Source of the DNA: Niebla homalea
Lineage: Eukaryota > Ascomycota > Lecanoromycetes > Lecanorales > Ramalinaceae
Length of the DNA: 64,000 nucleotides
NCBI GenBank assembly: GCA_019925105.1
Contig: JAHGAU010000003.1
Span: 1 to 64,000 of the forward strand
Direction: 5' to 3'
Shown here: positions 48,159-59,615 of the stretch, one piece after another
How the letters are laid out: the number at the start of each line of letters is the position of its first letter
Numbering within the stretch: position 1 is the first letter of the stretch
The notes under the pieces: generated by a model
Told to the model about the DNA's origin: nothing
The model's database searches: none
The model's input: the letters and a program-made list of their open reading frames with translations, nothing else
Position numbers and translations under genes: made by a program

Positions 48159-48940
48159 ATGCGCGTTCCCCCAACCTTCCTCCTCCCGGCGCTCCTGCCT
48201 CTCATCTCCGGCGCACCAGCACCGAGCCCAGAGTCCGTTGGCGCAGGTGGCGAGTGCATGGATCCAGGAATCACAGTAAGCAGTAGAAGGTGGCGCTGGG
48301 TCCCAATTTGGTCTCTGGAGCTCGAGTAGATGCAAATCCGGGTGGAGGTGACCTGCCCTCCAGTTCCTTCCCACATACACCTCCCCCTCCATGCAGTTGC
48401 TGACACTCCAACGTGCGACTAGGTCAAGCCTCATTCTCCAAGACATACAGCGTCTCCACTACCGTCACCGGCGGAGCTGGCTTGGATCTCACGGGGTGAG
48501 TCACTTGTCAGCTCTCCACATTGAGCACGTACGTAATCCATCGCAGCACCAATGATATTACCAAGATCCTCACTCTCGGCATCGACCTCAACCCTTCCTT
48601 CCCCATCTCCAAGACCACAGGCACCGCTAAAGCGGCAATCGGCGGCTGTCCCGCCAACGACCAATTCAGCTACTCCATCGCATTTGCCCTGCAGGCCTCC
48701 GTCTGGAACTGGCACGTCGTGGGCACCAAGACGTATGGCAGGTGGGATCCTCTTATGCGGAGTTGCGACGCCGATCAGCTTGCGCACAAGGATGGCGGCA
48801 CCTTTCCCTACGACGCGTAGTTCCCGATCAAGCAGGAAGGCGCCGAGGATGGGAGTGATGCCGAGGTGGAGTTTCAATGCTGTACTGTTTCGAGGGGGCC
48901 GACCTTTCTGAATAATTCCGTATGTCCCAATGCGACGTGA
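48159..48940 (+). pseudogene. Small secreted protein gene with a premature stop
   Basis: Exon 1 starts at 48,159 with a signal peptide (MRVPPTFLLPALLPLISGAP). Later exons read QASFSKTYSVSTTVTGGAG, then after a 51-nt intron (48,496-48,546) TNDITKILTLGIDLNP, IGGCPANDQFSYSIAFAL and GTFPYDA, ending at TAG (48,818-48,820). Beyond the TAG the same frame stays open to 48,940 and reads like a natural C-terminus with paired cysteines (EVEFQCCTVSRG, NNSVCPNAT), so the stop is probably a mutated W codon. The first intron is uncertain: the obvious donor at 48,276 and the acceptor before 48,423 do not keep frame, so another donor (near 48,248) or a further lesion is needed. The family is not recognised. 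Confidence 0.55.
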
Positions 48941-49249
48941 GGGATATCAATGGTGGAATGTGCCGTTTTGATGAGCCAGGTTTGATGTAGACCGCCGTCG
49001 CTGCGGTCCATGTGTACTTTTTTGTATGTATCGATTGAGTTTTCGTCCAGCGCAAATAATCAAATTCTCACAACTTTCCAACAAAACAGATTCCCCGCCC
49101 TGATGATGCCGTTACATTGCAACTCACTTTGGGTGGCCTTAGCTATCATATCAAGAGCCCAGCGGCAGAGTGCGGGTCACCCAAACAACGGCGATAGAGC
49201 AGCCGCCGTTACCCCTCCTGTAGGTTGCCATTACAGATGACAGGACTGT
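48941..49249. other. Intergenic, no gene recognised
   Basis: Short convergent spacer between the plus-strand secreted-protein gene and the minus-strand ankyrin gene. It should hold both 3' untranslated regions. Confidence 0.5.
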
Positions 49250-51393
49250 TCAAAGGCATTTTGATATTACATCATCAACTAGCGACCGCAAATAAGAGTC
49301 ACCGTCGGACCATTCCGTATATTTGGTACCGTAAACGCAGGAGGCCATTATGGGAAGGACTTGGGAATCAACATAGAGGAATTTGGTGGGCTTGCCTCGG
49401 GATTCGCTACACTTTTCCAGCACGGAGACGAGTGCTCCCTGATAATTTGCGATCCAAACCCCGTCTCTGTTAGCTCGGCTGATGGATTCGAGAAAAGCAA
49501 GAATCAGAGCAATGTCCCAGTTTGTGTGTGCGCCTTCTTGAATAAGTAACCCGAGCGTACTTGTCTCAGGAATATCAATATCATGTACCACCGCTGCGTG
49601 CACGGCGGACAGAGACGCCCGACCGAGCACTCGAAGCAAGTTAGGATAAACATTGACTTGGGCGGTATGCTCTCTGGGGATAACGTCCAGGACGCTTGGG
49701 CTTGCATGATGCTTGTTGATATCAGCGCCCTTGCTTACAAGCAGCTTGGCTATTGACAATTCGTGTGTTTTGACAGCGCCTATGAGTGGCGTCACAGAAT
49801 TTGCATCGCCGAGGAACCAATTCGCAAACAGCGTTTGCTTCTCGAGGTCTGCACCGTTCCTGATTAAGAGATTCACGATCTCTTGTCGTCCTGCTCCAAT
49901 GGCGACTCCAAGTGGAGTTTGCCCGTCTGAATCTGTCTTGTTGACCTTAGCGTCCTTCTCAAGGATGATCTCGACCACGCTAAGAGATGCTTGCATCGAA
50001 ATAGCCCGGTGAAGAAGGGTATCGAAATTGGCGATCCGTGCATTTACATCTATCTCGGCGTCCAGAAGAACAGTAAGCGCGCGCTCATGATCGACGTCAA
50101 TGGCTCGCAGGATGCAGGTGCCACTAAAACCACACGGATCGGCACCAAGTTCGAGCAGCCGGTAAAGAACGGCACTTCCTTTATTCTCTGGGCCAGCTGA
50201 GTCAATCGCTAGTGTAAGAAGATCTTGATCATTGATATCGACTGGGCCGGCAACCAGTAAAGGCTCCAGAAGTCCTTCAAGTCCCCACTGCACAGCCAAA
50301 CGCAATGCGAGGTTGATTGTGTCTCCCTCTTTAGCCCAGCGTTGTAGGCTGCTCTGTGACCGCAGCAACTTAAGTGCTTGTTTAGGGTCTCCATGTGTCA
50401 ATGCATCGATAAGCTCCTGGTTTGGATCTTTCAAGGTTACCCAGCTCAACAACTTGTTCAGATGAGACTTGAGTGGTTGCGACGGGTATTGTGCTTTCTG
50501 TGTGTTCGATAGAGCTTTCAGTATAGCCTGGTAACGAGATCCTTTATATCTTTTAAACGCAACATGGTCCGGCGAAGCAGGCCTTGTTGTCGATGCAGAT
50601 CCTGAAGTTCCGGATTCAGGCTCAGAACCGACATCGTCTTGTTCATTTTCATTAGCTTGCTCCTCAAAAGCCCCGTCCGCCATCGCCCTCTTGAGCCAGG
50701 TGAAGATGAAATCCTTGTTCGCGTCAAAAGCGGCCAATGGCATGCCCATTTCCTCCAGCTCCTTGCGGATCGATCGCCAGAGCTTTCTGTCAGCGGTGCA
50801 CAGGCTATCGACGGTCTGCATAGAGATGACCGAACCCTCCCGATGTCCCTTGCGAAATTCCTTGAGTATTTCGTCCAATTTCGCTTCAACACTGGTTTGG
50901 CAAGTGCTGGTGGCGTTTAGCGACTCTAATGGCGCAAACTTGCTACCGAAAATGGGCCACTCACCTGATGAAAGCCGTCAACATGCTACTATTCGAGACC
51001 AATCGCGCTCTGATGTTGGCGACGTCTTCGAAACCCCATCGCATTCGAGTCCAAGTCTTTTTCGTTTTGATGGGCAGAACTTCATACTTGTTCACGAGCT
51101 TCTCAAGATCATCCAGCACGGTTCTGCAGCCATCGACCACCCTCGCCAGCCTCATCTGTCTTTCATCTGTTCCAGGGCGCGGCAACACTGTCTCCTCGAC
51201 TTCTTTCAAGACGGCGTGAAAAGAGAGGAGCTCCACGTGAATATTGTCAAAGCTCTCGGGAGCTCCTTTGCCTGTCGCAATGTCAGCTCTCCGAGGTACT
51301 CTAATGCGATCCAATCAATTTACACGACTTGTAAAGTCTCCATGCAAATTGACCAACGGCGATGAAGTCGCCAACACTAAAGCCAAATGACAT
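49250..51393 (-). CDS. Fungal STAND-type N-terminal domain with ankyrin repeats
   Basis: Three exons (51,393-51,324, 51,271-50,965 and 50,906-49,250) with 52- and 58-nt introns, both with good branch sites, keep frame and give 677 residues. The start gives MSFGFSVGDFIAVGQFAWRL, followed by KGAPESFDNIHVELLSF, the helical N-terminus found on many fungal NLR-like (STAND) proteins. A linker rich in charged residues, G, S and T lies at about 220-245. Ankyrin repeats cover roughly 345-530 (VLYRLLELGADPC, LTVLLDAEIDVNA, DGQTPLGVAIGAGRQEIVNL, IAKLLVSKGADINKHH). No NACHT or NB-ARC P-loop is seen between them, so it is NLR-like without the NTPase switch. A role in self/non-self recognition or signalling is inference. 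It is intact. Confidence 0.86.
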
Positions 51394-51677
51394 TTTGAAG
51401 TGCCGATTGTGATGGGAGGAAGAATTTGGGCAGGATAACACGGGTTATATCGGGCACAAGTTCGAGGCCTTCAGCCTTGTGTTGGCTGGCGCCAGCTTAT
51501 CACATCAATTTGGCATGCATGCACGGGCATGGATTGATTGGCTAATCTGATGGGTGGAGTCAGCTACCACCTCACCCCACGTTTTGTACCTTGGTACCGC
51601 CGAATATGCCTCGCTACCCTGCTGCCTTGATCGATTCTCTTCCATGATGCATCCTCAACAATGATCCCTCATCCCCT
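51394..51677. other. Promoter region of the ankyrin gene
   Basis: This 284-base spacer lies between the start of the ankyrin gene and the 3' end of the C2H2 gene, both on the minus strand. No clear TATA box is seen. Confidence 0.5.
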
Positions 51678-52608
51678 TCAATGAAAGCCAAGAAGCGTAT
51701 GGTTGCCAAAGAGGAAGTCTCCGACATGCTTTTGCACGCCGCCAAACTTCATGAAGCGACAACTTTCACTCTCCAAATGATTGAGCATGCCCGCCAAAGT
51801 CTTGAATTGCGACGCACATTCCACTTTGTTAGGACAATGATAGATCTCCTGCAAATGCGCTGGACTCTGCAAGTGCTGGTCCAGATGTCGACTGGCTGCG
51901 AATTGGCGATGGCAGAGGTAGCATTCGTATCCATTCCCGTTCCATGCATTCTGCGTTGACCAGCTCTCTCCGTGCCATTCGAGCAGCTTATTGGTGATCA
52001 TGCCATTGGGATCGCGCTGATGGAGCGCTTTGAAGATGCTCTCACGGTCAACCCCTCTAGTATTGGGGCAGGATCCAGTCTCAAGGTGGTGAGCGACACC
52101 GCTGCCTGTGGTGAAGCCACGCTTGCAGAAGGGACAAGGGACGTTGGCCCCTTGATGAGTACGAGAGTGAAGGTGCTAGAAATACCCTCGTGTCAGCAGA
52201 AGGTTCATCGCTTCGTCTCGGCCTGGCTTGTGGGTCGTCATACCATGCGGAGATTATTGGCGTTGTCGAAGCGGCGCTCACAAGACGAGCAATAGTGTTC
52301 CCAATGACCCTGAGCGTTCATGTGCTGTTCAGCTGCTTTCCAGCTGCTGAAGTCACGGTTGCAGGACTGGCAATCGTAGCGATGGTGGTTCCAATCATCC
52401 ATATGGTCATCACGCTCATAGTGACTGAGAAAGGACTCATCACAGCTATCGCAATCATACCTGAACCACCAGGGTATCAGCGTGTTCAGCAAAGCAACAA
52501 ACTATTTTTAGGAGCTTACCTCGGAGCCCAGTGATCGAGGGCATTCATATGCTGATATCTCGCGTGGGTAGTGTTAAACAAGCGATCGCAGGTCTCGCAT
52601 TCATACAT
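51678..52608 (-). CDS. C2H2 zinc-finger protein with seven fingers
   Basis: Three exons (52,608-52,520, 52,460-52,244 and 52,175-51,678) with 59- and 68-nt introns in frame give 267 residues. It is built almost wholly of C2H2-type fingers: YECETCDRLF, YDCDSCDESF, YDCQSCNRDF, HYCSSCERRF, VPCPFCKRGF (ending in C), YECYLCHRQF and a last C-x6-C variant (YHCPNKVECA), with histidines at the expected spacing. The stretch HQRDPNGMITNKLLEWHG between fingers 5 and 6 is typical of a widespread ascomycete family with no known role. The many fingers suggest binding to nucleic acid or protein. The start ATG directly precedes the first finger. No disabling change is seen. Confidence 0.9.
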
Positions 52609-53247
52609 GTTGCTGAGCAATGTCACTGGAAGGTCACCTGAATCGACTTGTTGGTTGTATGATGAACAGCGCTACGAGAGCGCAAGATGAAGTGACAATT
52701 CTGCCCGACACGCTCACAAAGTGTTATGTGGGCTCACAAGGTGTTGTTATACGGGGCAGGAGCGACCAGCAGTCAAACTTCCAGCAAGGCCGGGTTGATT
52801 CGCCGAACGAGAGGTTTGAATCAATTAATAGCAAACGCCAAACGCTGGGTGCTTCTAGAATCTGGACGACGAGACGTTCGCTAATACGGAGCAATGCAGG
52901 TTGACATGCAAGCGGATGCTTCTCCGTGCGCGTTGCCTGGGAAGAAAAGCGGGGGCGGGGATGTTCCTGCTTCAAACGGGAGGCCGGGGAGGGGTCCGAC
53001 CACTACCAGAGTTATCAAAGACCCCTGTGTCCCTGAAATCGGTTAGTCGGGGGGGTCCTCCTGAGACACCATTGTCACCACCCATCTGCCTGCCTCAGGT
53101 GCAGCATGCGACGATTGATGGCACCTTCCTCTCTCTCACTATCGATGTCTTTGTCATGGCTCCAGAGCACCATCTACATTCGGTGCCGGAGCTCAACCTT
53201 CTCTCAATGGCGACGGAAAAACCCGAATGACAACATGCAAATGCAGA
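52609..53247. other. Intergenic, no gene recognised
   Basis: Promoter side of the C2H2 gene. GC-rich patches (GGGGGCGGGG, GGCCGGGGAGGGG) occur at about 52,950-53,000. No coding evidence. Confidence 0.5.
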
Positions 53248-54460
53248 TTATTCATAGGAAACAATCCGAATTATCCTCCAGGCTTGCATTGTGACAGTAA
53301 TCGTGACAGCAAAGGTCGAAAGTTTGGATCGGTCCTTCGGCTTCTGACAGTCAAATCCTACCGGGTCCACCAACGCTTCAATCCGCGCACCCAGCAAGAG
53401 CCTGCCACCATATACAAGATCGAACTTCATCTTGACCAGGACGCCATGGTCTGTGATGAGCAGGAGCTGCCGCTGAATCTGCGAGATCAAGGCTTCGTAC
53501 AGGGGTGGCGCCAACCGAACTCTCAACTGGGGTGATGACAACCGCCTTGGGAGGAGCATCTCCCTTATATCGTCAGTGACAGGAATAGGCTGCCGATCCT
53601 TGCTCCTGTCGCGGTGCACATGCCACTCACGCATGGTCAAGAGTAAGGAGCCCGTTCCTGCGTAGCCCAGCTTCTTAGCGTAGCTGAATCGAAGTGACTT
53701 GAGGAAGGTAGCCCGCGCAATGGGACGAAATGGTGCAGAATGTCTCGTCGGGTGGGGACATGTGGAGGCCACGCAGTATGATAGACGAAGGTCCTGGGAA
53801 GGTTCTCCACGCGTGTAGCCATATCTAGCTCCTCATAGGATCTTGCCAGATAGACTTTGGCCAGATACCCAGGGATTAAGGGGAAGGCCAACTGCCCAAC
53901 AAGGATAGCCGTCATCCACCTTAGCCAGTGACGTGTGTAGCCAGCAGGTTGATGGTCGATTGGGCGTGCGGATCCATTTGGAGATTTGTCTTTGATGAGC
54001 GTAGATTTTGAGGAGGATCCGTTGGTGCTCGTAGGGCTTCTTAATGTGATGGTGTCGTTTCGGGTATGACGCCCTCTCTGATTCGAACGACATCTGTCCT
54101 CGACTTCGGCTCGACGGGCAGTGGCTGCGTCCGGGTATGTTCTATTGCTTCTTCTTGCCTCCTCTTGTCGTCTGCAGCTCTTTGGACCAGAAGGTCTTCG
54201 AGCATCTGACGGGCGTCAGCAACCGTCAAGAGTTGCAGGTTCGTGAGAATAGCAATGGGATGATGATCTGGAGCGAAGCGGACCTACCTTTTTGTTGCAT
54301 CAACCTTCCGATCAATGAAGGCTTGCTTTTCAGCCCCTCGGTGTAACCACCTCGATAGAGTATGCGAGCTCTGAGCTCCTTGGATGACAAGCGTTTCAAT
54401 GTTCCTTTCAATTCGGCTTCGTGTGCTCGTGCCGTTGCCTGCCGGAATTCGCAATCAAGC
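53248..54460 (-). pseudogene. Decayed gene with a SAP-like motif
   Basis: Minus-strand coding-like pieces run in sequence but in different frames. First, LKRLSSKELRARILYRGG with GLKSKPSLIGRLMQ (54,290-54,420) matches a SAP DNA-binding helix pair. Next comes a charged coiled segment MLEDLLVQRAADDKRRQEE (about 54,150-54,210). Then LVGQLAFPLIPGYLAKVY and SYEELDMATRVENLP (53,800-53,915), and a long frame LRVRLAPPLYEALISQ to GGRLLLGARIEALVDPVGF (53,248-53,640). Introns could join some pieces (GTAGGT near 54,290 is a good donor), but I could not find one consistent frame and no start codon is convincing. It could be a real multi-exon gene that I failed to model. Confidence 0.35.
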
Positions 54461-54734
54461 TATGAGCGCCATCTAGGTATGCTTCTGAGAAGAAAGAGAT
54501 GAGAATCTGGATTGCTAGAAGGAGCCGCATGCAGCAAGTCGGCGCGATGAAGGGGGCATCTCTTTGTTCATTTCGAGCAGCACGATATTGGATTCGCACA
54601 GGCAGATGATAAAGCCGTAGCAGTAGATGACAAAGTGCGGCAAGGATAGCGCGGTCATCCAAGGCCTTGACGGCAATGCTAGATACAGATCAATAAGGTC
54701 GTCCAACCGTATCACCATTAGATATCGTTAACAT

Positions 54735-55638
54735 TCAGTCGTACGCAAATGGATCCCAGGCGCCAATGTTGCCCTTCATGCCTTGGTCCAGCTTGGCTAT
54801 CTTGGCCATATCGTCGCTGTCTAGGTCAAAGTCGTAGATCTGAGTGTTCTCCTTGATCCGAACGGGGTTCTCGCTCTTGGGGATGGCCACGACACCTTCT
54901 TGTAAGACCCAGCGGATGACCACCTGAGCGGGTGTCTTGCCATGCTTCTTTGCAACATCACCAATGACTGGATCTCCCAGCTTCTTGCCCTGTGTCAATG
55001 GACTGTATGCTTGGACTGCAATATTCTCCTTTTTGCAGTACGAAGCAATCTCTTTCTGCTGGTTCCATGGGTGCAGCTCGATCTGATTGATTACCGGCTT
55101 AACCTTAACGCCCTCACTCTTCATAAGGGCGTCAATGTGAGCTGGTGTGAAGTTGCTGACACCTATGCTCTTCAATTTCCCCTCTGCAAGAGCGTCTTGC
55201 AAACCGAGCCATGCTTGATGTCGACCTGAGGGGCCCGACTTGGGGTTGTGGATGAGGTAGAGGTCGAGATAATCGGTTTGCAGTCGCTTCAGCGAGTCGA
55301 CGACAGCTTGATAGGCAGCTTTCCGGGTATGTTGAGGGTCCCACACTTTGGATGTGACATAGATGGAGGAGCGGGGGAGGGAGGTTGCTGTCAGAGCATT
55401 CTATATTGACAGCTGTTGGTCAAGAGTGCATATTTATCCCTTGGGGTAGGTGACGGCTTACCCCCACCTCATCCTCATTATCATAGAGCTGAGCTGTATC
55501 GATGTGCCGGTAGCCCTCGTCGAAAGCTTTGAGGCAGGCGGCTTTGCATGTTGAAGATTGAAAGACTCCAAGACCCAATTGGGGGATGGTGGTGCCATTA
55601 TTGAGCTTGACAGTCGTTTCGATGCTGAGAGAAGACAT
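54735..55638 (-). CDS. Aldo-keto reductase
   Basis: Two exons (55,638-55,462 and 55,400-54,735) and a 61-nt intron in phase 0 give 280 residues, the usual size for the family. The catalytic tetrad is complete: D47 and Y52 in GYRHIDTAQLYDNEDEVG, K77 in IYVTSKVWDP and H110 in DLYLIHNP. The IGVSNF motif, NQIELHPWNQQ and the NADPH-binding AIPKSENPVRIKEN are present. It should be a cytosolic NADPH-dependent reductase of aldehydes or ketones; the substrate cannot be told. The start ATG at 55,638 directly precedes the conserved LNNGTTIPQLGLG. The choice of splice acceptor (TATAG at 55,401) over a later AG rests on keeping frame. It is intact, with no co-oriented pathway partner nearby. Confidence 0.93.
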
Positions 55639-56637
55639 TTTTAAGCCTTTGCACTGGCTACTGTCTTTGATGAGTGGTATGGAGGTGGGAGTAGATTGGT
55701 GTCTCGTCAATGTCAATCGGATTTTGCGGGCACGCGTTCGGATATGGGCCAATGACGTCACGCATAGTTCTATCTTAAGTGAAGGACAGTGGCAACCCTT
55801 ATGGAAAGGACTTCTTTGTTTGATGTGTCAATGGAGTCGTCGCTGGAGTACGCCACGGTGCCACCTCTCGAATGGATTGCAATAATGTCATCGATTATCA
55901 GCTCTTGCCATCTGCACTACGATAATTCAATCAGGTAGAGCACCAAGAGCCCGGCAGAGGCATGGAAGGTAGCATCCACCCAGCTCCAACCTTTCCTTTC
56001 TGGTATTTCCGGTACCTGACGACGACCAGCTATGCCCGTGTCCCGTTCCTGCATGTCCTTTCCAACCCTGAAGCAAAGCACGTGGCTTCAACGTAGCGCA
56101 CACTAGAATGTGAATGGTGCTTGATAGTATCATGCAGCCTTGAACCACCATTATCAAAGTTCACTCTCCTTCAACTGGGGCGTGGGATGACTTAATTATG
56201 CTCTACTACTCATAGCGTCATCGGAAGACACATCGAAACCCCGCTATTGGCGCGTTTCTGCCATTTCACACCCAAGACACCTCTTTTTTCTGGTTTTCAC
56301 AGAAGTTCTACACTGTAGGTAAGCCACCAACTCACACAAATCACACGTTGTAGGAGCTAGGAGGATTACGATCCTAACCTCCGGGGGTCCTGCGGTCCTG
56401 CCTCCCGCTCTCATGATTCAGATTATGCAAACAATCAGGCGCAGAGATCTGCCTCTACGCCTTTACCCCGATCGACTCCATGGACTCGCCCGAAATTTAT
56501 ATTATTATTGATGCCTTCCCTGGCACAGTGGCACTATCATTTTGTTTCAAACATTTCGGTTCTCCCCTTTCAAGTGAGGAGAACTGGTCATCATGCCTCA
56601 AGCTCATAGCTAAGCTTCACCACAAGAAATCGAGTAC
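55639..56637. other. Divergent intergenic region, no gene
   Basis: It lies between the minus-strand reductase and the plus-strand rhodopsin-domain pseudogene and so contains both promoters. A TTTATATTATTATT tract near 56,496 is AT-rich and could act as a TATA region for the right gene. Confidence 0.5.
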
Positions 56638-57848
56638 ATGATTGCTCACTACAATCACAATTGTTCTCCAGAGGTCATTGCGGCATTGAGCGTCAACATC
56701 GCCCTTGCCGTCATCTTCGTTTTTCTCCGGTGACTGGCTCGCCGCGCCATCAGATCGCCCATTCAGGTGGATGACTGGATGATCTTCACTACTCTGGCTG
56801 TCGCAAGTGGGCAGTATATAGCTGGCCTGATTGGCATTCACAATGGCCTGGGCAGACACAGGATCGTGCTGAAAGGAGACTACGCTCCATGGGCAAAGAC
56901 TAGCATCGCATACGCCATCCTCTGTGTCGTGGCTACTGCACTGGTGAATGTCTCAGTTCTTTGCCTCTATCGCCGGCTCTTCGGATCCGGGAGGAACTTC
57001 AAGCGCGCAACTTGGGTATTTGGTAGGCTCATAGCCATCTATACCTCAGTCAGCGCTCTGGGTTCAAGCTTTCAGTGCATCCCAATCGCTTCTTTGTGGG
57101 ATGTAACGGTAGATGGCTATCGCTTTTGCTTTAACTACAGACTCGCCACCTTTATCAATGGCATCCTCAACATTATCATGGAAGTCGTTATATTGGTCTT
57201 GCCAGTCCACGCCATCTGGTCTCCACAGCTTGGCACCAAGCTGAAAATGCAAATCTTGGCCATCTTGCTCCTCGAATCTTTGTACCTCGTTGACAACCTC
57301 ATCCCTTCCTTACCCTTCAAGTCCAACCAAAGATCATCGTTCCACCGCGCATAATAGCTGACTCTCCCTCTCCTCTCATCAGTGTCATCGTCGGCTCCAT
57401 GTATCGTCTCACCACCCTCTACAAGATCACCTTCGTCGATGCCACCTGGGTCAATGTCGACCCCATCATTTGGTCCATGGTTGAAGTCGGCATCGGCATC
57501 GTATGTGCCTGCCTACCCACCCTTCGCCCGCTGGTCTCTGGCAACGTACGTAACAATCGTCGGGCCACGTCCTACAGCCACTCACGTCCCCAGGCGGGGC
57601 GTCGGCAAGCCGGGTCCATCCCCCTTCACGGTGAATCCGCGCAAGTCCTACGTTCAGACGGATCTGCGACGTGGATTGGATCGCCAAGGAGCCCTACATG
57701 GCCTAAGAGACTTCCAGCGCAGCTCAGAGGCTTTTCTGGTATCGGTGGCAAAGACGTTGGGCTGGTATCCGAGTCGGTTTATCAAACGGACATCGAGATG
57801 CCTCCTACGCGGCGGATTGGCAACCCGGTGATTGATGGGAATGGATAA
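56638..57848 (+). pseudogene. PTH11-like rhodopsin-domain membrane protein, one stop
   Basis: The model has exons 56,638-57,281, 57,383-57,545 and 57,594-57,848 with 101- and 48-nt introns (the second is uncertain because reading through also stays open). It follows the fungal rhodopsin-domain family: VDDWMIFTTLAVASGQYIAG, VSVLCLYRRLFG, NGILNIIMEVVILVLPVHAI, VNVDPIIWSMVEVGIGIVCA, CLPTLRPL, and a C-terminal tail with WIGSPRSPTWP and YQTDIEM. The only lesion is TGA at 56,731-56,733, in FVFLR.LARRAI, where the family has a W or F, right after the first membrane helix. Without helix 1 the seven-helix protein would be incomplete. A paralogue lies 1.8 kb downstream in the same direction. Confidence 0.8.
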
Positions 57849-59615
57849 GAGTGAGGGCTACGAAGTAAGACCTGGACTACCCAAGAGCAATGACTTTGCT
57901 GAGGGCATGCTGCATCCCTTATGAATATTGGATTTGGTGACAGGCTGCCTCGAGAAGCCGATACTTCTCCCCACGACTTTTGTCTTTCAGTGCAAGGCGT
58001 ATCAACCGCAAATGGCACTGGGATGTTCAATCCAATGGTCGACCATCCACTCTAGTCAAGGAAGATAGCCAGGAAAGCAGTTCTCGAATTCTTTCCTCCC
58101 GAAATGGATTTGACGAGCGCGTCGCCCTATGATCAGCGCGGCAAAAGTCAGGAAGTCGATTGTGAATGAGGCAATCACTGTATTGGGTCTGCCAGGAAGC
58201 AGCGTCAGGACATGCTCTATCCAAGCACCCACTAATCAACATGAGTCCTTGCAATTTGAATGCACAGGGATCGCAATGTTGATTGCATGTTTCACTCAAT
58301 TTGATCCAAAACTGACTTGTGGGGATGCCCAAGATGCCCAAGACGGTAACGAAAGACGGTTTTAAAGATGAGGAAGACAAGGGGGAGGGACGCGTTTTAC
58401 GAGTGGCACATACGGATGCAAGGCTACTGAAACCGAGGGTCGTCACTCTAGCGGACTCTGTCTATTGGGCGAGAGGCGCCTTATTTGACAGCCGGGCTTC
58501 AGAATCGTGGTATTTGGCTATTTCGCCTGGCTTGAACAACTTTTGCCGAACAGTGTGGTTGGCGCTTTGGCTCGCATGTGTAAATCCGAGTGGGCTGGTG
58601 TTGGGAGAACATGCAGATCATAATCCTTGGATGTGTGGATTGCCAGGGCCGCAAGGGGGAAAAGCTGTTGAAGTAATCGGTGCGTCCGGGGATGCTCTTC
58701 TACACTCCGACGAATGACCAGTTTCATGTGTGCGTGATGTGCATGATCAACCTCCAATGAGCGAGACACTTTTCGGCGATTCATCTTTGGTGCAACCACA
58801 CTTGATGGGTATGCATGGAAAGCGCATCAAGCGCCGCTACGAACTTCAATATTGGACTCCAGCGTAAGGACTCAATGCGATTGAGGAAGTCGAGGACGGT
58901 CCTGCTATTATTATTGATAACGGCATAATTACAAATGCCTCATCAGCAGTCGCGTGCACCATTTCAAGGCTTGGTCGCAAAGGGCGAGCCGCTGGGGCCT
59001 ACTCTAAGTGCTACAATGACTCTATGGCAGAACGTCTGTGCCGCATTCGGGACATTGTGACATGCAGGGACACGACTGCAAATCCAAACACGCCGAAGGT
59101 TGTCCGCTGATCCGTTGTCTGAGTCTCTCTCTCTCTCTCCCCCTGTGTCCGCAATGTTATTAATGTCAGCTTCCGGATGACGACTCGATTATGCAGCGTG
59201 TTGCAAATTAACAGGCTGAGCATGATATCTGAGGGTCTTTTGCGACGTGCGCATACCAACTCGAACGCGAACATGCCTCTTCCCCGCATTGTTCGACTAT
59301 CCGTGGGCTTTGGCCTTTGAATGACATCGGACCATTCATGAACATGCGCTTCTTGAAACGTGTCCCAGGTCCCTCGATCTCCACCCCGGAGATAAATACG
59401 ACACTAGGAGGCGTTAGCAGCGCATTAGCCAGCTGCACTATGCCAGTCAGGCACACGACCATGGGGCATGGGTGGAAGAGGCCCAATTCTCCGGTAATCT
59501 GCTGCCGGTCCAAAATACCTGACCAGACCCACAAGAGTCAAGACACCGCCGCTGTTCCTTGCGACGCTCTTTGTGTCCGATATCACGTTATCATTTCGTA
59601 ACATCGTTATTGATA
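57849..59615. other. No gene recognised
   Basis: Spacer between the two rhodopsin-domain genes. It contains a small CT microsatellite near 59,127-59,142. Short open frames on both strands lack ATG starts or motifs. Confidence 0.5.
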
